DNA from: an uncultured Ezakiella sp. | GTDB lineage: Bacteria; Bacillota; Clostridia; Tissierellales; Peptoniphilaceae | Length of the DNA: 64,000 nt | Direction of reading: 5' to 3' | NCBI RefSeq assembly: GCF_943913045.1 | Contig: NZ_CALTVH010000003.1 | Span: forward strand, 65,221-129,220 | Shown here: one piece after another, positions 7,789-16,329 of the stretch | Position numbering within the stretch: position 1 is the first letter of the stretch | Layout of the letters: each line of letters begins with the position of its first letter | Notes under the pieces: generated by a model | Databases searched by the model: none | What the model was told of the DNA's origin: nothing | The model's input: only the letters and a program-made list of their open reading frames with translations | Program-made: the position numbers and the translations under genes

Positions 7789-9036
7789 TTAATCTCCTTT
7801 TTTAACTTTAAAATCTATATACTTAACAGAACCATCTTTGATGGTCATCATCACCTTGCCCTTTAGATTTGTCCCTAAAATTGGGGTGTTCTTTGACCTG
7901 GAAAAAGAATTGGAATAGCAGTACTCATAATTTGGATCAATTAAAACCAAATCTGCCCTTTGACCTGGCTGAAGCTTTGAAGATTTCTTATAAAGCTTAC
8001 GAGGATTTGTACTCAAAATCTTAATCAAATCAGTCATCTCAAATCCAGCTTCGTCTACCAGTTTCATATTTAGCATTGAAAAAGCAATCTCCAATGAAGT
8101 GACTCCAGATTTGGACTTGTACTTGCCCAGTTCTTTGTCAGCCTTTGTATGTGGAGCGTGGTCAGTACCAATCATGTCAATAGTTCCATCTCTAAGGCCT
8201 TCAATAAGCGCTAGCCTGTCCGCCTCTTCTCGAATTGGCGGATTGACCTTTAAGAGCGTCCCGTGTTTTTCTAGGTCTTTTTTGGTAAAGAAAATATGAT
8301 TGGGGTTAACTTCTGTCGTAATGCATAGGCCGTCTTTTTTTGCCTGCCTGATGAGTTCCACTCCTTCTTTTGATGAAAGATGTTGGACGTGCAGATGGCC
8401 TCCCATCTCTCTTAACAAATCTATATCTCTTTTTATAATAGAAGTTTCCGCTTCTCTTGGTGCCGTATCATCATAACCAGGATGACTTATATAGTCAGGG
8501 TCTTCCTCGTGCAAGCTAATAATAAAATCATACTTGTTACTTGCATCCAAAGCCTGGCGCATAAAATCTATATCAGCCAAAGGAAAACCATCATCAGTAA
8601 AACCGATCACTCCCATTTCCTTTAGGCCTTCAAAGTCAACCAGCTCTTTGCCCTTCATGCCCTTAGAAACATTTGCAGAAATATAAACGTTTACTGGCAA
8701 GTCCTTAACTTTTTCCATGGCCTCTGCCACCATTTCCTTGGAGTCAATTGGCGGAACTGTATTGGCCATGGCCACAAGGTCTGTAAAACCACCGCAAAGA
8801 GCAGCCATTGACCCACTTTCAAAAGTTTCTTTTCTCTCTTCGCCAAAATCTCTCAAATGAGTATGAGGATCAAAAAAACTTGGGGCCAAAATAAGTCCAT
8901 CAGCATCAAATATATTTTCATCTTTAACATCTAGATCCTTGGCCATAGCCTTGATGGTCTTTCCACAAATTTGAACATCTAGAATTTCATCAAGTCCTTG
9001 CAAGGGATCAATAACACGAGCATTCTTAATTAGCAT
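7789..9036 (-). CDS. pyrC: Dihydroorotase
   Basis: Zinc amidohydrolase of pyrimidine synthesis that interconverts carbamoyl-aspartate and dihydroorotate. Metal-binding and substrate motifs are visible: DPHTHLRD (residues 56-63), a HEED segment, HVQHLSS, and GTDHAPH. The start is placed at 9036 because TTAGGAGGT lies just upstream; a longer frame to 9066 begins inside that ribosome binding site. This gives 415 aa, usual for class I enzymes. Other pyr genes are not in view. The NAD-kinase-like gene follows after one base, and the aminopeptidase gene is divergent. No PyrR- or attenuator-type leader is apparent in the short upstream gap. Confidence 0.93.
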   Translation of the reverse strand: MLIKNARVIDPLQGLDEILDVQICGKTIKAMAKDLDVKDENIFDADGLILAPSFFDPHTHLRDFGEERKETFESGSMAALCGGFTDLVAMANTVPPIDSKEMVAEAMEKVKDLPVNVYISANVSKGMKGKELVDFEGLKEMGVIGFTDDGFPLADIDFMRQALDASNKYDFIISLHEEDPDYISHPGYDDTAPREAETSIIKRDIDLLREMGGHLHVQHLSSKEGVELIRQAKKDGLCITTEVNPNHIFFTKKDLEKHGTLLKVNPPIREEADRLALIEGLRDGTIDMIGTDHAPHTKADKELGKYKSKSGVTSLEIAFSMLNMKLVDEAGFEMTDLIKILSTNPRKLYKKSSKLQPGQRADLVLIDPNYEYCYSNSFSRSKNTPILGTNLKGKVMMTIKDGSVKYIDFKVKKGD

Positions 9037-9114
9037 TGCAAAACCTCCTAAAGGACATATACCCATAGTGGATTATTTTTAAAATTATGTTATAATAACA
9101 AGTGGAGGTATCTT

Positions 9115-10482
9115 ATGACAAAAAACGCATGGTTAAAATTAAATGAAACAGAAAGAAAAGAAGTTCACAGCTTTTGTGACGGCTACATTGATTTTTTAAA
9201 TGTTGCAAGAACAGAAAGACTTGCCAACATTGAAATCATCCGTCAAGCAGAAGCAAAAGGCTTTAAAAACATCGAAGAAGTTGACAGCTTAAAGGCTGGC
9301 GACAAGGTTTATGTAGACCAAAAGGGCAAGGCTGTATTGATGTTTGTTATCGGTAAAGAAAATATCGAAAACGGCTTGCACATAGTTGGATCACATATCG
9401 ACAGTCCACGCTTAGACGTCAAGGCAAACCCACTTTACGAAGATTCAGATGGAATGGCAAAATTAAAAACTCACTATTATGGCGGAGTTAAAAAATACCA
9501 ATACGGTACAATTCCTCTAGCAATTCACGGCGTTCTCTTTAACAAAGACGGCGAAAGAATTGAAATCAACATTGGGGACGATAACAAAGATCCAGTTTTC
9601 TGTGTATCAGACCTTCTAATCCACCTATCCAGAGACCAAATGGCAAAGACAGCCAGAGAAGCTCTTACAGGTGAACAAATGAATGTCATCATCGGCAACA
9701 TTCCTGTTGAAGGTAAAGATGAAAAAGAAGCTGTTAAAGCAAATATTTTAAAATTAATCAAAGACAAATACAATTTTGAAGAAGAAGACTTCAAAGTTGC
9801 TGAACTCGAAGTTGTACCAGCTGGCAAGGCCAGAGAAATGGGCCTCGACCGCTCAATGATCCTTGGCTATGGCCACGACGACAGAATCTGTGCCTACACT
9901 TCACTTCAAGCAATCCTAGAAGTTGAAAACCCAACCAAGACTGCCCTTTGCATCTTCGCCGACAAAGAAGAAATCGGCTCAATGGGTAACGCAGGTATGG
10001 CTTCATATATGTTTGAAAATGCAGTTGCAGAAGTTGTTGCAAGACTTGGTGACTACTGTGAACTCAAGGTTAGACGCGCACTCAAAAATTCAAAAGTTTT
10101 ATCTTCAGACGTAAGCGTTGCTTATGACGGAGACTTCGCAGAAACTTGTGAAAAAATGAACACAGCCTTCCTAGGAAATGGTATCGCTCTTGTTAAATAC
10201 ACAGGCTCAGGCGGAAAAGGTGGTTCAAATGACGCCAACGCAGAATTCCTCCAAGAAGTCAGGACAATCTTCAACGAAGGAAATATCGTATGGCAAACAG
10301 GCGAACTTGGTAAAGTTGACCAAGGCGGCGGCGGAACAATCGCTTTATTGTTATCAAAATACGGCGCAGAAGTTGTAGACTGCGGACCAGGACTACTAAA
10401 CATGCACGCCCCACACGAAGTAGCTAGCAAGGTAGACACCTATATGTGCTACAAGGCCTACAAGGTATTTATGGATAGATAA
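9115..10482 (+). CDS. M18-family aminopeptidase
   Basis: A zinc metallo-aminopeptidase (aspartyl aminopeptidase family) that removes N-terminal residues from peptides in the cytosol. Family motifs are seen in order: GSHIDSPRLD (residues 92-101, with the first metal His at 94), YGGVKKYQYG, GHDDR followed by CAYTSL, FADKEEIGSMGNAG with the catalytic/metal Glu pair, and the terminal MHAPHEVASK. Length (455 aa) is typical. The gene has its own RBS (GGAGG, 9104-9108), a TATAAT at 9091-9096, and a terminator, so it is monocistronic. Together with the peptide importer elsewhere in the window it fits a peptide- or amino-acid-using lifestyle. Confidence 0.94.
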   Translation: MTKNAWLKLNETERKEVHSFCDGYIDFLNVARTERLANIEIIRQAEAKGFKNIEEVDSLKAGDKVYVDQKGKAVLMFVIGKENIENGLHIVGSHIDSPRLDVKANPLYEDSDGMAKLKTHYYGGVKKYQYGTIPLAIHGVLFNKDGERIEINIGDDNKDPVFCVSDLLIHLSRDQMAKTAREALTGEQMNVIIGNIPVEGKDEKEAVKANILKLIKDKYNFEEEDFKVAELEVVPAGKAREMGLDRSMILGYGHDDRICAYTSLQAILEVENPTKTALCIFADKEEIGSMGNAGMASYMFENAVAEVVARLGDYCELKVRRALKNSKVLSSDVSVAYDGDFAETCEKMNTAFLGNGIALVKYTGSGGKGGSNDANAEFLQEVRTIFNEGNIVWQTGELGKVDQGGGGTIALLLSKYGAEVVDCGPGLLNMHAPHEVASKVDTYMCYKAYKVFMDR

Positions 10483-10502
10483 AAAATTTAAAAAACAAAA
10501 TC

Positions 10503-10540
10503 AAAATGGCTATAAGCGAAAAGCTCATAGCCATTTTTTT
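10503..10540 (+). terminator. Intrinsic terminator of the aminopeptidase gene
   Basis: An eleven-bp stem (10503-10513 with 10527-10537) is followed by a T-run. Confidence 0.9.
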
Positions 10541-10571
10541 AATTGTCAAATTTAATTATACATACTCTTCA

Positions 10572-10606
10572 AACAAAAAGACGGTGTGAAAATAATCTCA
10601 CCGTCT
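10572..10606 (-). terminator. Intrinsic terminator of the phosphoesterase operon
   Basis: The stem AGACGGTG (10579-10586) pairs with CACCGTCT (10599-10606); a T-run follows on the - strand. Confidence 0.85.
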
Positions 10607-10610
10607 AAAT

Positions 10611-11453
10611 TTATTTTGCCTTTAATTCAATTATGACCAGCTCTGGCCGATTAAAAATTCTTGGCACGCGAGTGGACTCTCTGGCCAAACCTCGGCTGAC
10701 TATCATCTGGCTGTTGTCAAAATCATACAAGCCTCCAGCGTATGAGGGCAGCCATCCTTCATCAGGGGCGAAGACGCCATTTAATATATAGGGAATCCTC
10801 CACTGGCCACCATGGGCGTGACCACACAGGATTAAATCAAAATTATATTTTAAATACTCGTCCACAAAGGCCGGTCGATGGGCGAGCAAAATTGTAAAAA
10901 GCTCATCGTCTTTATTTGCGCCAACCTCTTCCAATTGGTCGTAAAAATCCTTTTCCTTTTCTGTATATCTTTTCACATCAGGATCATCGACCCCGGACAA
11001 AGAAATCAACTGGCCATTAATATTAATAAACGTGGTCTTCCCATCTAAAATCTCAATATCATTCTCTCTAAGCCAATCCAGCATCCCGTCCACTCTTCTG
11101 GACCAGTACTCATGGTTGCCAGTTACATAATAAGTCGGGTATTTGTTTGAAATAGCCTGCAAAAATATTTTTGTATTATCATCGGGAATCACATCATCAA
11201 AAATGTCCCCACCCAAAAGCACTATATCCGGCTCTTCACTATTCACAGCATTTACCAAAGTCTTTTGACCTTCCCCATACTTACAAGAGTGCAAGTCCGT
11301 CACCAGAGCTATCTTAATAGATGAATTTATCTTCTCCGACTCAATAGTATAATGCACAGTTTTGAGTCGAACATCAAAAGCCGAAAACAAAAATATTATT
11401 AATAAAATGATGCCAAAAATACGTAAGTATTTTTTCTTTTTATTTTTCTTCAT
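10611..11453 (-). CDS. Membrane-anchored metallophosphoesterase (YkuE-like)
   Basis: A 280-residue calcineurin-type phosphoesterase with a basic N-terminus and one transmembrane anchor (about residues 9-25), so the catalytic domain probably faces outside. Metal-binding motifs appear in order: LVTDLHSC, LGGDIFDD, TGNHEYW, a HRPAF stretch and CGHAHGGQ. Family members act on phospholipid or nucleotide substrates; the substrate here is unknown. The ATG at 11453 is preferred over the TTG at 11477, since GGAG sits five bases before it. It is last in the run NUDIX-whiA-grdX-RNA methyltransferase-phosphoesterase, and a terminator follows. Confidence 0.87.
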   Translation of the reverse strand: MKKNKKKKYLRIFGIILLIIFLFSAFDVRLKTVHYTIESEKINSSIKIALVTDLHSCKYGEGQKTLVNAVNSEEPDIVLLGGDIFDDVIPDDNTKIFLQAISNKYPTYYVTGNHEYWSRRVDGMLDWLRENDIEILDGKTTFININGQLISLSGVDDPDVKRYTEKEKDFYDQLEEVGANKDDELFTILLAHRPAFVDEYLKYNFDLILCGHAHGGQWRIPYILNGVFAPDEGWLPSYAGGLYDFDNSQMIVSRGLARESTRVPRIFNRPELVIIELKAK

Positions 11454-11478
11454 ATACGCTCCGTCTATTACAAACAAA

Positions 11479-12609
11479 TTATTTCCTGGTCATCTTGCCT
11501 ATGCATTCCACGCCACTTGTGCCTTTGAACATATCGATTACATATATTTCCTCTACTTCGAAGTGGTCTTTGAGGATTTTTAGGTCTCGGGTGAAGGTCC
11601 CCAGGTCGCAGCTCATATAGACGAGTTCTTTTTTACAGGTTTTAACAATTCCTGCAATTACATCCTTGTGGAGGCCGGACCTTGGTGGGTCGATAATTAT
11701 TGTGTCATATTCTTTTTTGTTTGACCGCATATAATCAGCTGTGTCTTTGCAGATAAATTTTGCATTTTTTATTTCATTTAACTTGGCATTGTCCTTGGCG
11801 TGGTTAATGGCAGATGAATTTATTTCAACACCCGTTAGGGCTTGGGCGTTTTTGCCCACATAAAGAGAAATAAATCCAACTCCACAGTAAAGATCCAGGA
11901 CTTCTCCCCTTGCCTGGTCGCCAATTATCTTTAAGGCGTGGGCGGCTCCTGATTTGGAGTTTTGGAAAAATCCATCTATGTCATGGGCGTATTTGATGCC
12001 CTCAATTTCTATTATCGGCAAGGTTCCCTTGTGGCCATTAATATCTTCGACCCCATCAATATCTTTACCAAAATACTGGCCATCAGTTGCCAAAAAGAGT
12101 CCATTGTCCGCCTGTCTCAGGCTAACATAGGTCGCATTTTTTAAATCCTTTGGCAAATTTTCTATAAATTCTCTGTGACCAAATAATGTTTCCAAGTCTG
12201 GCAGGTAAATATCATTGGTTCCTCTTGAGTGAAGGCCAATCTTGTCTCTGTTAACGTGAAGGCGAATTTTATTTAGCTTGTAATCATCACTAGCCACAGC
12301 TTTTACATCCAATTCAATGCCTGCCTTTCTTTTTATATTAAAGTCCACCATATTCTTTTTTAATTCCAACTGGTAGTCTTCATAAAGTGGATAGAGTGGA
12401 TAGGCAGAACCAAGTGGATTGTCAGTAAATTTCCTCTTGTCAGAATACTGGATAAATTCTTTTACCTCAGCCTCGTCATAATTTTTCTTTTCATTAACTA
12501 AAAAATACTCTACCAAATCTCCTGGTAGAGCATCTTTTATAAAAACTGTTTTACCGTCTCTAATAACACCTCTGCCATCGGTTGAGATATCTACAATTTG
12601 TCCGCGCAT
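11479..12609 (-). CDS. 23S rRNA (uracil-5)-methyltransferase, RlmD/RlmCD type
   Basis: An S-adenosylmethionine-dependent RNA methyltransferase of the TrmA/RumA family. Residues 1-50 resemble the TRAM RNA-binding domain. The SAM site is clear (VLDLYCGVGFISLYVG), followed by the IIIDPPRSGLHKD motif and YMSCDLGTFTRDL, where the Cys is the expected nucleophile. At 376 aa it is shorter than the usual 440-460, and I do not see the four-cysteine iron-sulfur segment, so it resembles the compact versions seen in some Firmicutes. The start overlaps the stop codon of grdX, which indicates translational coupling. The exact target uridine is inferred only from the family. Confidence 0.85.
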   Translation of the reverse strand: MRGQIVDISTDGRGVIRDGKTVFIKDALPGDLVEYFLVNEKKNYDEAEVKEFIQYSDKRKFTDNPLGSAYPLYPLYEDYQLELKKNMVDFNIKRKAGIELDVKAVASDDYKLNKIRLHVNRDKIGLHSRGTNDIYLPDLETLFGHREFIENLPKDLKNATYVSLRQADNGLFLATDGQYFGKDIDGVEDINGHKGTLPIIEIEGIKYAHDIDGFFQNSKSGAAHALKIIGDQARGEVLDLYCGVGFISLYVGKNAQALTGVEINSSAINHAKDNAKLNEIKNAKFICKDTADYMRSNKKEYDTIIIDPPRSGLHKDVIAGIVKTCKKELVYMSCDLGTFTRDLKILKDHFEVEEIYVIDMFKGTSGVECIGKMTRK

Positions 12610-13001
12610 TAGAAATGCCCCAATCTATAAACTGTATTTTCCATTAGCGATAGGTCAACAACTCTAAAGTCGTCGTGAACTCGTTCTGGCCAGTTAGGTG
12701 TTGCTTCGTTATTTTGAAATTTTTTCATGGTTTGAATGGCCCCTTCAATTATCATCAGGCTGTCTGAATCTAGAGCTGAGCCTTCTTCAAGCATAACTGA
12801 CTTATATGGGGTTTCATTTGGCTTAACCGAACCACTAAGTGGATGGGTCAATAGCTTGTAGCCCTTGTGAACCATGTCCCTGATTGTTGTGAGGACTTCC
12901 ATATAAGTTTTATTATCATCAATGTATACTAAATTAAATTCATTTTCAAATTTATCACGCACATAAGGGTTGTTGGTGACAATTATATTTTTACTCTTCA
13001 T
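12609..13001 (-). CDS. grdX: GrdX-family protein
   Basis: A 130-residue soluble protein that resembles GrdX, a small protein often encoded with glycine reductase genes in amino-acid-fermenting Clostridia. The N-terminal IVTNNPYVRDKF and the central KLLTHPLSGSVKPNETPYKS region are what I recognise. Its biochemical role is unknown. No glycine reductase subunit gene is in this window; instead it sits between whiA and the rRNA methyltransferase, overlapping the latter by one base. This location suggests a housekeeping or regulatory role beyond the reductase itself, but that is inference. Confidence 0.75.
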   Translation of the reverse strand: MKSKNIIVTNNPYVRDKFENEFNLVYIDDNKTYMEVLTTIRDMVHKGYKLLTHPLSGSVKPNETPYKSVMLEEGSALDSDSLMIIEGAIQTMKKFQNNEATPNWPERVHDDFRVVDLSLMENTVYRLGHF

Positions 13002-13010
13002 AAATCCTCC

Positions 13011-13841
13011 TTAAATTTTATCTGCAAGATCTATAATTTTTTTAAGCCTATGGTTGATGCCCGACTTTGTCAGCCTGCCTCCCATAAGTATTGAAAGCTC
13101 ATTTAAACTGGCATCTGGATTTGCAAGCCTCAAAAGCCCAACGTCATATAAGTTTTTATCCAAGTCTTCAAAGACTCCCATGTCTTGAAGCTTCTCTATG
13201 GCCTCGATTTGTTTTAAACCCGCGGCTATGGTCTTGGTCATATTGGCTGATTCACAATTTACTCTTCTGTTTACATCGTTTCTGGTCGCATTTAAAATCA
13301 GGCTGTCTTCAAAATCCAGAGTGCTCTGCACAGCCCCCATCAAAGTTAGCATATCCGATATGGCATTTCTTTCTTTTATATAAAGAATGACATTGTTTCG
13401 CCTCAAAGTAAAACCGCACTTGATACCAAGACTTTCTATGAGCGCTTGGCCAATTTCAGCTTCATTTAAATATTTAAATTCAATTTCCAGATGATAGCTT
13501 TTTTCTGGATCGCTGACTGAGCCATTGGCAATAAAAGCCCCCCTCAAAAAAGCCCTTTTGAGTTGGTTGTCTGATTTTTTTAAAAAATCTGCAAGCTTAA
13601 AAATCGATTCTATATATACATGATCTTTGTCTTCTTTGCCAAAATTTATATTAAAGTCATCTGGAGAAACGAATTCTTTTATCCGGTTCAAATACTCGTG
13701 GTCGCACTTGCCCTCTATTGATTTTTGGGCCATAGCATTTTTGCTAGCCAAATATCCTATGAGCTCACAAAGGTCCTCATCACTTCTATTAGACTCATAA
13801 GCAAACAATTCATTTTTAACAGTCTGTGTAAAGTTGGTCAT
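13011..13841 (-). CDS. whiA: DNA-binding protein WhiA
   Basis: WhiA-type DNA-binding protein of Gram-positive bacteria, linked to cell division and chromosome segregation in Bacillus and to sporulation in Streptomyces. The 276-aa length fits. The N-terminal part resembles a degenerate LAGLIDADG homing-endonuclease fold, and the C-terminal end (about residues 240-276: SLNELSILMGGRLTKSGINH) is the characteristic helix-turn-helix. The first codons overlap the end of the NUDIX gene by 26 bases. In Bacillus the order is NUDIX-rapZ-yvcK-whiA; here the two middle genes are absent. Confidence 0.94.
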   Translation of the reverse strand: MTNFTQTVKNELFAYESNRSDEDLCELIGYLASKNAMAQKSIEGKCDHEYLNRIKEFVSPDDFNINFGKEDKDHVYIESIFKLADFLKKSDNQLKRAFLRGAFIANGSVSDPEKSYHLEIEFKYLNEAEIGQALIESLGIKCGFTLRRNNVILYIKERNAISDMLTLMGAVQSTLDFEDSLILNATRNDVNRRVNCESANMTKTIAAGLKQIEAIEKLQDMGVFEDLDKNLYDVGLLRLANPDASLNELSILMGGRLTKSGINHRLKKIIDLADKI

Positions 13842-14241
13842 TTTTCTCTAAAATTTTATAAGCCTTTCTAACAATATACCTTTCGTTTTCATAAGACAAG
13901 AGTTTCTTAGCTTTTTCAAGGGAAATAAAATTCGTATATACAAAGCCCTCTTTCCTTTGTGGTTTGGTGTCAAAGCTGGTTGCCTCCATCAGGAACCATT
14001 TGACTTTTTTAGGATAGGACTTACCCTTGCCAACATTCATCTTGTAATATACCGTATCTATATACTGTATAATCCTTGCATCGATGTTGGTTTCTTCCTT
14101 TACTTCGCGCAGGGCAGTCGTCTCCCAGTTCTCGCCTTCTTCCACTCTTCCCTTGGGAAGGCAGTAGTAGCCATTTTTCTTTTGTAAAACCAAGAGTTCA
14201 TTGTTTTTATTAATAACAACTCCCCCGCAAGAAATAACCAT
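13816..14241 (-). CDS. NUDIX hydrolase
   Basis: A 141-residue NUDIX pyrophosphohydrolase. The signature box is complete: G, five residues, E, seven residues, then REVKEETN (about residues 35-57, from GRVEEGENWETTALREV). Such enzymes cleave nucleoside diphosphates linked to another group; the substrate cannot be read from the sequence. It is the first gene of the whiA operon, in the position taken by yvcI in Bacillus subtilis, and overlaps whiA. This shared context suggests an ancestral link rather than chance. Confidence 0.9.
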   Translation of the reverse strand: MVISCGGVVINKNNELLVLQKKNGYYCLPKGRVEEGENWETTALREVKEETNIDARIIQYIDTVYYKMNVGKGKSYPKKVKWFLMEATSFDTKPQRKEGFVYTNFISLEKAKKLLSYENERYIVRKAYKILEKNDQLYTDC

Positions 14242-14249
14242 GATACTCC

Positions 14250-15398
14250 TTAAAATAACATAAATAATTTAAACAATAAATTTGCGGATATGCCTGCACA
14301 AATTCCACCTATGGTGTGAGACATAATTGCCTTACCTGTAAGTTCTTTGGCTCCAAGTGAATCCATCATAGCAACGTGTGTTGACAGATAACCACTCCAG
14401 CACATGCAAATAGAAGTGAAAACTGCGATTTCATTGGCAGTAATAGAACCAGACTCGATAAGTCCTGGTACAAGTCCCATAGCAGCGCCCGCACTACCCA
14501 GAGCAGTAATAGGCACAGCAATACTGGATGGATTTTGAAAACCAAATAGCGGACTTAATATAAAAGAAAGTTTTTCTCCCAGCCATGGCAGAAATGCAAC
14601 TCCTTCATTGGCTGCTCCAGTGTAACCTTCTGGTCCAGGTCCATTTGTAAGCAAGAGTACAAGTGAACAAATAACAACAACGCCAGGAATAATAGTTAGA
14701 CCCATGTCTACGCCATTTTTCCCACCTTCTAAGAGAGAATTAATTGCCCTGCCTCCAACGCTGCCCTCTCTGACTACTCTTAACTTTCTATTTTCAAGTT
14801 CTTTGAAGTCCAAGGATGAATCATCTGTTCCGTAATAGGCTTTGGTAAAGCGCATCATAATACGAACGCTCACAATGGATCCAATAATTGCACCCAAATT
14901 TCCAACCAAAGCCGCCTTGATAGAGCCATCGATTTTAAGCCCCATCATGGTCGATGTGATAATTAAACCCATACCAAAAGAAGTTCCTATATTTGTAAGG
15001 GCTGGCAATTGGTAATTTTTAAAATATCTGACAAAGTTTTGGTCTTTGGCTAGGGACAAAATTGCAGGGTTGTCTGACATATAACAGGTAAGTACACCAA
15101 GGCTGGCGGCTCCTGGCAAATCATAAAGTGGTCCCATCAGCTTGGACAAGAGCTTATCAATAAGGGCTATTACCCCAAACTCTCCCAATATACCCGACAG
15201 AGCACCTGCAATAACTGCAACGCCCATAATATAAAAGCATACATCCATAATCATGGAGTAAGATGATCGCATAATGGTGTTTATCATATTAATAACACCC
15301 ATCTTGTGACCTATCAAACCAAATATAGTTGTAAAAATAACTATAAAAATAATAACTTCCCTGCCCACAGCAGGAACTAATTTATGTTTCTCATCCAT
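14250..15398 (-). CDS. Nucleoside-recognition (gate) domain membrane protein
   Basis: A polytopic inner-membrane protein of 382 aa with about eight to ten hydrophobic segments and two gate-like regions rich in Gly, Ser and Pro (for example ALSGILGEFGVIALI and TALGSAGAAMGLVPGL). It resembles the nucleoside-recognition/gate family found in transporters and in SpmA/B-like proteins. The substrate is not known. The start at 15398 is used because GAGGTG lies six bases before it; an upstream ATG has no comparable site. It lies eight bases before the NUDIX gene, so it could head the whiA operon. Confidence 0.7.
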   Translation of the reverse strand: MDEKHKLVPAVGREVIIFIVIFTTIFGLIGHKMGVINMINTIMRSSYSMIMDVCFYIMGVAVIAGALSGILGEFGVIALIDKLLSKLMGPLYDLPGAASLGVLTCYMSDNPAILSLAKDQNFVRYFKNYQLPALTNIGTSFGMGLIITSTMMGLKIDGSIKAALVGNLGAIIGSIVSVRIMMRFTKAYYGTDDSSLDFKELENRKLRVVREGSVGGRAINSLLEGGKNGVDMGLTIIPGVVVICSLVLLLTNGPGPEGYTGAANEGVAFLPWLGEKLSFILSPLFGFQNPSSIAVPITALGSAGAAMGLVPGLIESGSITANEIAVFTSICMCWSGYLSTHVAMMDSLGAKELTGKAIMSHTIGGICAGISANLLFKLFMLF

Positions 15399-15454
15399 AA
15401 CTTCACCTCGTGACATTATTTTATCATTAATATTAAAATAAGTAAACAATCAAA

Positions 15455-15487
15455 TAAAAAAGAACTCCACTAAAAGCAAAGTTCTTT
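15455..15487 (-). terminator. Intrinsic terminator
   Basis: The stem AAAGAACT (15459-15466) pairs with AGTTCTTT (15480-15487); a T-run follows on the - strand. It ends the TIM-barrel gene. Confidence 0.75.
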
Positions 15488-15525
15488 GATAATTAAATGT
15501 TTTTTAAAAAATTTTACTTGCAAAA

Positions 15526-16206
15526 TTATTGGGCCCTGTATTTTTCCATAATTTCTTCCAAGAGTTCTGGTGAGGTCTTAGGTGTATAGCTTACGCAGTT
15601 GGCTCCCGCTTCAACCGTCCTTAAAACGTTTTCAGGCTTATGGCCACCAGTCGCTATTATAGGAAACTCTGGTCCAACTATTTTTCTAATTTCCCTTAAA
15701 TATTCTGGAGTTTTCTTGCCACCTGCAACATTTAAAACCCTGGCGCCTGCGTTAATCTTGCCCATAATATCATCGTTTAAGGAAGCAATAGTTGCAACAA
15801 CAGGTATGTCAATATACTCCGCCATATCTTTTATAACTTCATTTTTCATTGGGGCGTTTACAACAACTCCAAAAGCTCCGTGCAGTTCCGCTTGAAAGGC
15901 AATTTCAATTGACCGTTTACCAGTCGTTAGTCCGCCGCCAACGCCGACAAACACAGGTACAGGCGCAACTTCCAATATTGCCTTGGTTATGCTAAGCTCT
16001 GGTGTAAATGGATATACAGCCATAACTGCCTCTGCATTTGTGTTTCTAATTATGGCCACGTCTGTCGAAAAAATCATGGACTTAATTCTCCTACCCATAA
16101 AATTTATGCCCGAGGCCCTATAAGTTTCTTCTGGCACCTGTTGGACGTGCCTTCTAAGTATAGTATCTACATTTGGTACAAATTTTTTTTTTTCGTTTCT
16201 TTCCAT
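15526..16206 (-). CDS. Putative TIM-barrel phosphate-binding enzyme
   Basis: A 226-residue soluble protein with alternating strand-helix pattern and glycine-rich loops typical of a phosphate-binding TIM barrel: VFVGVGGGLTTGKR near the middle, VLNVAGGKKTPEY, and IIATGGHKPENV near the end. Related proteins in Clostridia are often annotated merely as hydrolases. No catalytic signature is decisive, so the substrate is unknown. It is a single gene between two terminators, downstream of radA where some Firmicutes have disA. An RBS (AGGAGG) precedes the ATG. Confidence 0.65.
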   Translation of the reverse strand: MERNEKKKFVPNVDTILRRHVQQVPEETYRASGINFMGRRIKSMIFSTDVAIIRNTNAEAVMAVYPFTPELSITKAILEVAPVPVFVGVGGGLTTGKRSIEIAFQAELHGAFGVVVNAPMKNEVIKDMAEYIDIPVVATIASLNDDIMGKINAGARVLNVAGGKKTPEYLREIRKIVGPEFPIIATGGHKPENVLRTVEAGANCVSYTPKTSPELLEEIMEKYRAQ

Positions 16207-16231
16207 ATATTCGCCTCCTTTATTTTAATGT

Positions 16232-16305
16232 AAAAAAATATGTGGACGAGATTTATTAATCTCTGCTAGTAAAATATTTACCCGCAAACCCGTCCACATA
16301 TTTAT
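16232..16305 (-). terminator. Large branched hairpin after radA
   Basis: A 13-bp outer stem (16236-16248 with 16291-16303) encloses two small hairpins: GAGATT with AATCTC (16248-16253 / 16258-16263) and GTAAA with TTTAC (16269-16273 / 16277-16281). A T-run follows on the - strand. It probably terminates the clpC-radA operon, but the interior is more elaborate than a terminator needs. Confidence 0.65.
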
Positions 16306-16329
16306 TATTGGCTAAAATAAATTATTTTT

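Noticed and set aside
16236..16303. Hammerhead-like ribozyme (three-way junction)
   Set aside because: The junction strands (CTGCTA and CCCGCAAACC) lack the CUGAUGA and GAAA core on either strand.
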